Source of the DNA: Plantago ovata
Lineage: Eukaryota > Streptophyta > Magnoliopsida > Lamiales > Plantaginaceae
Assembly (NCBI GenBank): GCA_028274465.1
Contig: JAHHQI010000256.1
Coordinates: 1 to 64,000, forward strand
Reading direction: 5' to 3'
Length of the DNA: 64,000 nucleotides
Positions 57,978 to 64,000 of the stretch are shown here, piece by piece. The position numbers and the translations under genes were made by a program. Position 1 is the stretch's first letter, and every line of letters begins with the position of its first letter. The notes under the pieces were generated by a model that saw only the letters and a program-made list of their open reading frames with translations, was not told the DNA's origin and did no database searches.

Positions 57978-58357
57978 TTATGCAAAACATTGGTTTGAAG
58001 AGAAAACCAAATTCTGGACTTGTGAAAACAAGGAGCAATGAAAAAATAAATGGTCCATGTTTTCTACAGAGTTATTGCATAAGCTGCAAATAGGGGAGGG
58101 GATGATATTAAATTTATGAAGTCTACTTGCTGTGGGTAACCTGTCTTGGACTAAAAGCCAAAGGAAGAATTTGATTTTGGAGGAATTTTTAGGTTCCAAA
58201 TCTTCTTCCAAGGCCAATCTATAATCTGTGTACTGCCTGAGTTAATTAAAGCATTATAAGCTGATTTTATAGAGAAACTTCCACTGGAATGTTCTCCCCA
58301 TATTATGTCATCCTTGTCTGGACTTCTAGGTAATGGTATACCAATAACTTCATTCAC
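57978..58357 (-). pseudogene. LINE zinc-binding (zf-RVT) domain
   Basis: KIKFFLWLLVQDRLPTASRL and ICSLCNNSVENMDHLFFHC, the CxxC...HxxxxC domain after RT. A frame change lies near 58185. Confidence 0.85.
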
Positions 58358-58464
58358 TAGTTGTGGAGGAATTAGTGCAGAAAGTTGTTGGATATTCCAG
58401 TTACCATTATTAATGAGATGACTTACTAGCAGGTTTTCATCTTCAATATTATTAACATAGTCTC

Positions 58465-60137
58465 TTAGGATTTGTTATTCATCCATCTATCATTCCAGAA
58501 CAAGGTGGAGTCACCTCCACCAAGTTTGATAGAAAGTTTTTGTTTGAATTCATCTTTTAATCTCACAATGTTTTTCCAGAACCAACTATCTTGTGGTCTA
58601 GATTCTGCTAGTAGGACTATGTTATTAGGAAAATACTTGTTCTTATAAACTTTGCTCCAAAGAGAGTCAGGGTTAGATAAAAATCTCCAGAGGTGTTTAA
58701 AAGAGAAAGCTTTATTAAGAACAAGTAAATTTCTAATACCAAGTCCTCCTAGTGTTTTTGGTGTGCAAACTTTTTCCAACTCACTTTACTTCTTGTTTTA
58801 CCATCATTTTTATTACTCCACAGAAAATTTCTGTTTAGTTCATCAATTTTGGCAATACAAGAAGTAGGGATTGTAGTTATGGACATGCAATAAGAGGGTA
58901 TTGCATTTGTTACTGCTTGAATAAGAGTCACTTTCCAGCATAGGAAAGATGTTTAGAGTACCAACAATTACCTTTGCCATGACTCTATTTACTATTTCAT
59001 CAAAGAGATCTCTCTTCTTATGTCCCAAAAGGAAAGGTAACCCCAGATATTTGTCTTTTCTTTTGTTGGGAATAACTCCCAGTCTTTGTATGATTTCTTG
59101 TTTAGTTCTAGTTTGAGTGTGTGGTGAAAATAAAATTCTGCTCTTTTTCCAACACACATTTTGACCAGAAGCTGAAGCATATTGGTTTAGAATTTCCTCA
59201 ATAGTTCTGATGGATTTACTGTTGGTTTTTCCAAAGATTAAACAATCATCAGCAAAGCTAAGAATAGGAATTGGAGGGCCATTTTTGGAAGCTCTTAGCG
59301 GAGAAAACTCTTTATTATTCATTTTTTTCAGTAAAAGGTGGACTAGGAGTTCTTGGCAAAGAATAAACAAGTAGGGAGAGATAGGGTCTCCTTGTCTAAT
59401 ACCTCGAGTTGGACTCCAAGGCTCAGACAAAAGGTTATTTATTTTTACTTTAAAAGAACAAGTTCTAATGCAAGTCATTATAAGTTTGATGATATGAGGA
59501 TGGAACTTGAACTTTTTAGGGTGAATTCAATGAATTCCCATTCTAGCCTATCATAGGCTTTTTCAATATCCAGTTTTAAGGCAAAATTATGAGTTTTAGT
59601 GCTTCTGTTTTTCCTACTCATAGTGTGGAGTAATTCATGTGCAATCATTACATTATCACTAATGAGTCTATTGGGAACAAAGGCATTTTGGTAAGGTGAA
59701 TTAGGTTTACAAGAATAGGCCTGATTCTTCCACTAAAATCTTTGTTATGATCTTATAAATAACATTGCAAAGACTTATTGGCCTGAAATCAGAAGGATGT
59801 TGAGCATTTGGCTTTTTTGGTAGGAGGAAGATAGTGGTCTGGTTCAGATTGTTATCAAGAATTCCATTTCAAAGAAATTTGTTATCATTTGTAAGATCTG
59901 AGGTTTGATAGTATTCCAGTTAGTCAGATAAAATTTACTATTAAAACCATCTGGTCCTGGTGCTTTATCAATGCCAATTGTTTTCAGGGCTTCATGGATT
60001 TCTTCTTCAGTAACAGGTTTAGTTAGTAAAAGGTTCTCTTCTTCAGTGATGTTAGGAACATCAATATCTATAAAAGGTGAGACATCTACAGGATGTGCTT
60101 GAGATTGATTATGAAAAAAATCGTAGAAAATTTTCAT
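58465..60137 (-). pseudogene. LINE reverse transcriptase domain
   Basis: Motifs in order: EIHEALKTIGIDKAPGPDGF, then after a broken stretch GIRQGDPISPYLFILCQE, LSFADDCLIF (catalytic ADD), ASGQNVCWKKS, KYLGLPFLLGH, AIPSYCMSITTIP and LGGLGIRNL. Breaks near 59500-59840 and 58840 divide it into at least three frames. Confidence 0.83.
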
Positions 60138-60695
60138 AATTCCTCATTGTTAAACATCCAGTTGCCGTTCTCATCTTTTATACCATGTATAAAGTTTCTT
60201 CTTTTGTGATCAGAGGCATAAGCATGGAAATATTTAGAGTTTGTATCCCCATGTTTTAGCCAGTTTCCTTTGCCCTCTGAGCCCAGAAAATGGCTTTCTG
60301 TTTATTAAGATTAATGATTTGAGTTCTCAACTCTATATCTTTAGGGCCAATGACAGAAGGGTTAGTGTGTAAATTTAAAGTTATATAGGTCAGTTCTTTT
60401 TTCGTTGCTCTTAAATCAGCATTGATGGTAGAAAGATCAGTTAAGGCCAAGTAAGAGCATAATCACCCAGCTTCTTTAACCCACAGACAGATTAAAGTCA
60501 GACATTTTAGTTTCTTCTTCCCAAAAAGCTTCAAATAAAGGTTGAAAAACCCCTCTTTCATCCCAGAAGTTTTCATACCTAAAAGATTTTGGTTGAATTT
60601 GAGAACTTGGGTTGGTATCCACTAGTAGGACAGTATGGTCTGAGTTAATATTGATCAGGTTTCTTACTTTACAGTTAGGAAACTATCTAAGCCAA

Positions 60696-61333
60696 CTATG
60701 GTTTACCACAGGCTCTATCCAGTCTACTACAAATGAAATTGTGCGCAAACTGTTTATTACACCACGTAAAAGCAGGTCCACTATAGCCTAGGTCCACTAA
60801 TTGACAAGAATTCAGACAATTATGGAAAGCAAACAGTCTATTCCAGTTAGGAGTAAGACCTCCAACTTTTTCACTCGGGTTGAGAATAGCATTAAAATCT
60901 CCAGCAATTAACCAAGGACCAGAAATAGAAGAGCTTAAAGAAATTAGATCGTTCCATACCTGAGTTTGTCTGGCTGGCTGGGTGTAGTTGTACACTGAGG
61001 TCATGTTGGCAAACGGTGGTTGTTCCGGGAAACTCAGTTCAAAGTGCATTAGTCTCTCTGTTGATTGCACCATTTCGACTTTCAGCTCCGACTGTCTCCA
61101 CATAAAACACATGCCACCCATTCTTGGACAATCAGCAGAAGGGCTCACTATATGTTGACAGTATATCCTAGGCGTTTTATGCTCGCCGTTTTTGTCAGAG
61201 TTTTGTTGAGTGTAGCTCTGGTATCTAGGAGCAGGATCATTATGGGATGATACTCCTGAATGTAGTTTCTTATCTCTTGGATAATTTCCTTCCTTAGACT
61301 TCCTCGAACATTCCAATAGATAAATTTCATTGC
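60696..61333 (-). pseudogene. LINE endonuclease domain
   Basis: AP-endonuclease-like domain that nicks the target. MKFIYWNVRGS at 61333 is the conserved start. Later motifs are LLLDTRA, WLIAGDFNAILNPSEK, LNSCQLVDLGYSGPAFTWCN and SRLDRA. One frame change lies near 61200. Confidence 0.82.
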
Positions 61334-61419
61334 TGATTTATCAATAATTCGGACCACTCCTTCGAATCTTTGTCCTGGATCAACCCGTCTTTGACGCTTC
61401 TTAGGTGAAACGGTGTGAT

Positions 61420-61718
61420 CACTACTAGAAAAAAGGCCTAATTAGACACTTTTTTTAGTGACACAATAATTCAAGCGTCACTATATCTAGCTAATTTAAC
61501 TGACTACTACAACATACGTCTAATTTGACACTAGCTATTATCACACTTGTAAAAAGATCACCACATCTACCTATAGTGACGCATCACTCGGTGGTCTTAT
61601 TGTACTTAAGGCTATCTTGGAGGACTGTTATGCAAAATGACATTGCAATACAAGATGGATTGAAAACAATTCTATTAATTAATTTCATAGTCACGGCAAT
61701 TGATAAGACATAAACCCT
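61420..61718. mobile_element. truncated CACTA-like terminus
   Basis: CACTACTAGAAAAAAGGCC at 61420, followed by alternating GTGACAC and GCGTCACTA subterminal motifs to about 61590. No right end is found before the PH gene. Confidence 0.45.
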
Positions 61719-62154
61719 ATGGCTAGCCTCTGGCGATCCGTGATGGCACCGATCAGCCCGCCGTCGACGAGTATGACGGAATCGAGTATTGGGGACTCCC
61801 CGAGCGCTCCGGCTGGCTCACCAAGCAAGGCGAGTACATCAAACCTGGCACCACCGCTGGTTCGTCCTCAAACAGGGTAGACTTTTCTGGTTTACGGAAT
61901 CTACAGTCACGCACGCCTCTCGTCCTCGCGAGCAATTCCCGTCACCGGCTGCCTCAGCGTCAAAGGGGTGAGGATGTCCTCAATCGTCAATTCGCCTTCG
62001 AGGTGTCGCTGAGGGGCGACATGATGTACTTTATTGCCGATTCGGAGAAGGAGGAGGAGGAGGATTGGATTAACGCCATGGGAGATCGATTGTGCAGCAC
62101 TCGCGGTCGGCTGTTACTGATGAGAAAGTGCTTGATTATGATAGCCGTAAGTGA
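61719..62154 (+). pseudogene. pleckstrin-homology protein, AtPH1-like, frameshifted
   Basis: Small plant PH-domain protein; relatives bind phosphoinositides on endomembranes. MASLWRSV at 61719 is the family start. Then YDGIEYWGLPERSGWLTKQG, WHHRWFVLKQGRLFWFTEST, FPVTGCLSVKG, GDMMYFIAD, EDWINAM, SIVQHSRS and VLDYDSRK before the stop at 62154, covering the full length of about 145 residues without an intron. At least four one-base changes (near 61745, 61845, 61940-61970 and 62085) split it. Protein conservation across the breaks is high, so either the inactivation is very recent or the bases are wrong. The gene is GC-rich compared with its surroundings. Confidence 0.85.
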
Positions 62155-63139
62155 TGATGAGATGATAATCAATTGGCCATGATTGCAAGGTAGTTTCTGT
62201 ATATTTGTTTTTTTTGTTTTAATTTTGTCTGTGTTGTTTTAGTTTCTCTTGTGAATTTCATGATCAAGATGTTGTTGATTAATTGTTGCCACTCTCTGTT
62301 CTGTTATGCAAAATCCCTAAATTATATAGAATTTGCATCAGAGCATGTTTCATGGTTAATTTGTTTTCTATAAAGTGATTTATTTGAGTGTGAATTTTCT
62401 CATGTGAATGATGATCTAGCTAGCTATTAGGAAGTGGTGAACGGATTTGAATCATGTAATTTTCGTTGACAATATCTAGTTTGATGAGCTGCATAATGGA
62501 CTTCTTTTATGGCACAAATTATCTTCAACAATGGAATATATCTCGAACTCAAGGAAGATGCAACTACTTGATCTTTCATGTTCATAGTGTAAAGGATTTA
62601 GAAAATATACCATTTTCAACTAAAACAAAGATAAACTAGCAGTGTCTATTTAATTGCATTCGGGTATGTGTTTACTGTTTATGTTTGCCTTGCAGAACTT
62701 AGACTAGGTGTATATGTAGATGTCTTTGAAATTTGCAAAGGATTAGTTAATAGTAGTTGTTAGGACTTAGGAATGATGATCTAGCATTCTAGCTATTAGC
62801 CATTAGAAAGTTCACATGAGTTTGAGGCGAGCTTTTTCGTCCTTGAACCTTCGATTTCCAGAGAGATTGAGCTTAGGATTCAAGAATTGCAGTCGACATG
62901 CTTCGAAGCCATTTCTGTATTTTTTTTTTTAAATTTTTTTTATCTGTGTTGTTTTAGTTTCTCTAGTGAATTTCATGATCAAGATGTGTTGATTAATTGT
63001 TGCTACTCTTTGCTCTGTTATGCAAAATCCCCAAATTATACTATAGAATTTGCATCGGGGCATGTTTACGTGGTTAAAAAATAAAAGACATAAACCCTAG
63101 ATACCCAAATTCATCAATTAGAGATATTCATCACGGTTT
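62155..63139. repeat. PH gene 3' flank with direct duplication
   Basis: A block of about 155 bp (62206-62361), with TTTCATGATCAAGATGT and TTATGCAAAATCCC, is repeated at 62923-63077. AGACATAAACCCT, found just before the PH start codon (61708), recurs at 63087. The second unit therefore looks like the shell of a tandem copy lacking the PH coding part. No other gene is seen. Confidence 0.7.
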
Positions 63140-63317
63140 TTCTTCTTAATACCTCACTGATCGTCTTCTATTTTTTTTTTTTTTTTTTTTTTTTGGGCTT
63201 GGGATCTTGATTTTCTTCTCAGTACCTCACAGATCATTCTTGCGTTTTGGGCTTGGGATCGTGCTTTCGTTCTCGGTACCTCACTGATCGTCTCTGTTTG
63301 TTTTTGGGCTGGGATCA
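63140..63317. repeat. three-unit tandem repeat
   Basis: Three units of 50-73 bp, each with TACCTCACTGATCGTC and GGGCTTGGGATC. The first is lengthened by a T-run at 63171-63194. Confidence 0.8.
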
Positions 63318-64000
63318 AATTTCTGGACAAACAATTTAAAGTTTATTTTAACTTAAGGGAGGATCTTTCAGGAAGAGAAATGATTTTATCGAGAAGCTTA
63401 CTGCTGGATAGCTATATTTCAGGTTAGAAGCTTGGTTTCTACGTGAATTAAGATGTTCTTTTGCAGTTTTATCTACCTCATAATTATTCCCCTTCATCAT
63501 TGAGCACAGAGTCTCTGTTTTAAAAAGCAAAAAAAAATTGAGCACATAGTCTTCTACATATTCCATGAATTTTTCCATTGCTGGAATTGCCAAAACTAGC
63601 CAACTAAATATTTTATGTTTGCTTGATTTTCATGTATATATACATATGTTGCTTTGAATTTGTTGTGCATCAATCAATGTGATTTTGGTTCCTTTTGATT
63701 TGTTGTAGTAAGTCTTGTCCTACAGTTTTTGTTTTGCAATTTTTGCTATGTTTGATGAGAAGATTGGTCTCTGGAAAACGCAGCTACAACTTTGTCGTTG
63801 ATCGGGAATGTTTGTTGGGCTTGGTTCTTACATATAGTTGCTACCCCATAATATGTTAAATCAACAATGAGGAGGTTGACTTGAGTTCTGTTTATTCTGT
63901 TTATCCCACGCTATCTATTATACTACTTTGTTTAACGTTGAGTGTGTCTGTAGGAAAATAATGTGTAATACTGGGCTTGGGAGAAGAAACAAACATACAT
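63318..64000. other. intergenic, no gene seen
   Basis: AT-rich. No coding sequence, RNA gene or terminal repeat is recognised up to the window end. Confidence 0.5.

Larger units (their letters stand above)
57187..61419 (-). mobile_element. L1-type LINE, nearly full length, decayed
   Basis: On minus the order is endonuclease, reverse transcriptase, zinc-binding domain, RNase H and an A-rich tail (T-run at 57187-57197). No ORF1 is seen. The 5' side stops near 61419, where a CACTA-like terminus begins. Numerous frame changes break ORF2. It is a different subfamily from the LINE at 9471-23400. Confidence 0.85.

Overview
This is nuclear DNA from a flowering plant, most likely an asterid eudicot. 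The evidence is an intron-rich, AT-rich background, plant-specific transposon families (CACTA, Mutator-like, Copia, Ty3, L1-type LINE, Cassandra, Stowaway-like MITEs) and an R1-type CC-NB-LRR gene of the kind common in Solanaceae and Lamiales. The window is dominated by nested transposable elements. Only a few host genes are visible, and nearly all of those are broken by single-base frameshifts.

Layout. 1-4.2 kb: a Cassandra-type LTR carrying a 5S rRNA-like segment, an unclassified array of TTAAAACCAC-type repeats, and a Stowaway-like MITE. 4.5-8.8 kb, minus: a CYP71-clan cytochrome P450 in three exons with five frameshifts. Its first intron is 2.6 kb and holds an (AT)63 microsatellite and a palindrome-rich Mutator-like element. 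9.5-23.4 kb: a 5'-truncated LINE split twice, by a 2.8 kb LTR element (target duplication GTAGG) and by a 9.3 kb Mutator-like element (MULE, perfect 9-bp duplication TAAATATTA). The MULE carries a ULP1/C48-type peptidase gene on plus and a MURA transposase gene on minus. It is peppered end to end with roughly a hundred copies of GCTAGTTTCAG, always in the same orientation.

24.0-36.2 kb: a PIF1/Helitron-type helicase remnant split by an 11.5 kb CACTA element. That element has in turn received a palindrome-array MULE-like element, itself hit by CACTA-1, and then CACTA-2 and CACTA-3. All four CACTA elements have matching 3-bp target duplications, and all keep an ACGAACTG...CAGTTCGT hairpin about 84-97 bp from one end. 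36.3-38.9 kb: a MITE, then one palindrome-array MULE-like element nested in another. 39.1-51.8 kb: a LINE fragment split by a Copia element whose reverse transcriptase core is deleted, then a second, more decayed Copia element interrupted by a 2.8 kb LTR-like block.

52-64 kb: a spliced ZZ zinc-finger exon, an R1-like NLR pseudogene (minus), a nearly full-length decayed LINE (minus), and an AtPH1-like pleckstrin-homology gene (plus) with several frameshifts and duplicated 3' flank.

The strongest unusual signals are the GCTAGTTTCAG motif saturating both genes of the ULP-MULE, including in-frame expansion inside the transposase, the family of 9-bp-duplicating elements built around GGAGCT palindromes, and the fixed-position hairpin shared by the CACTA elements. 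Everything here was read by eye; no alignment or database search was run.
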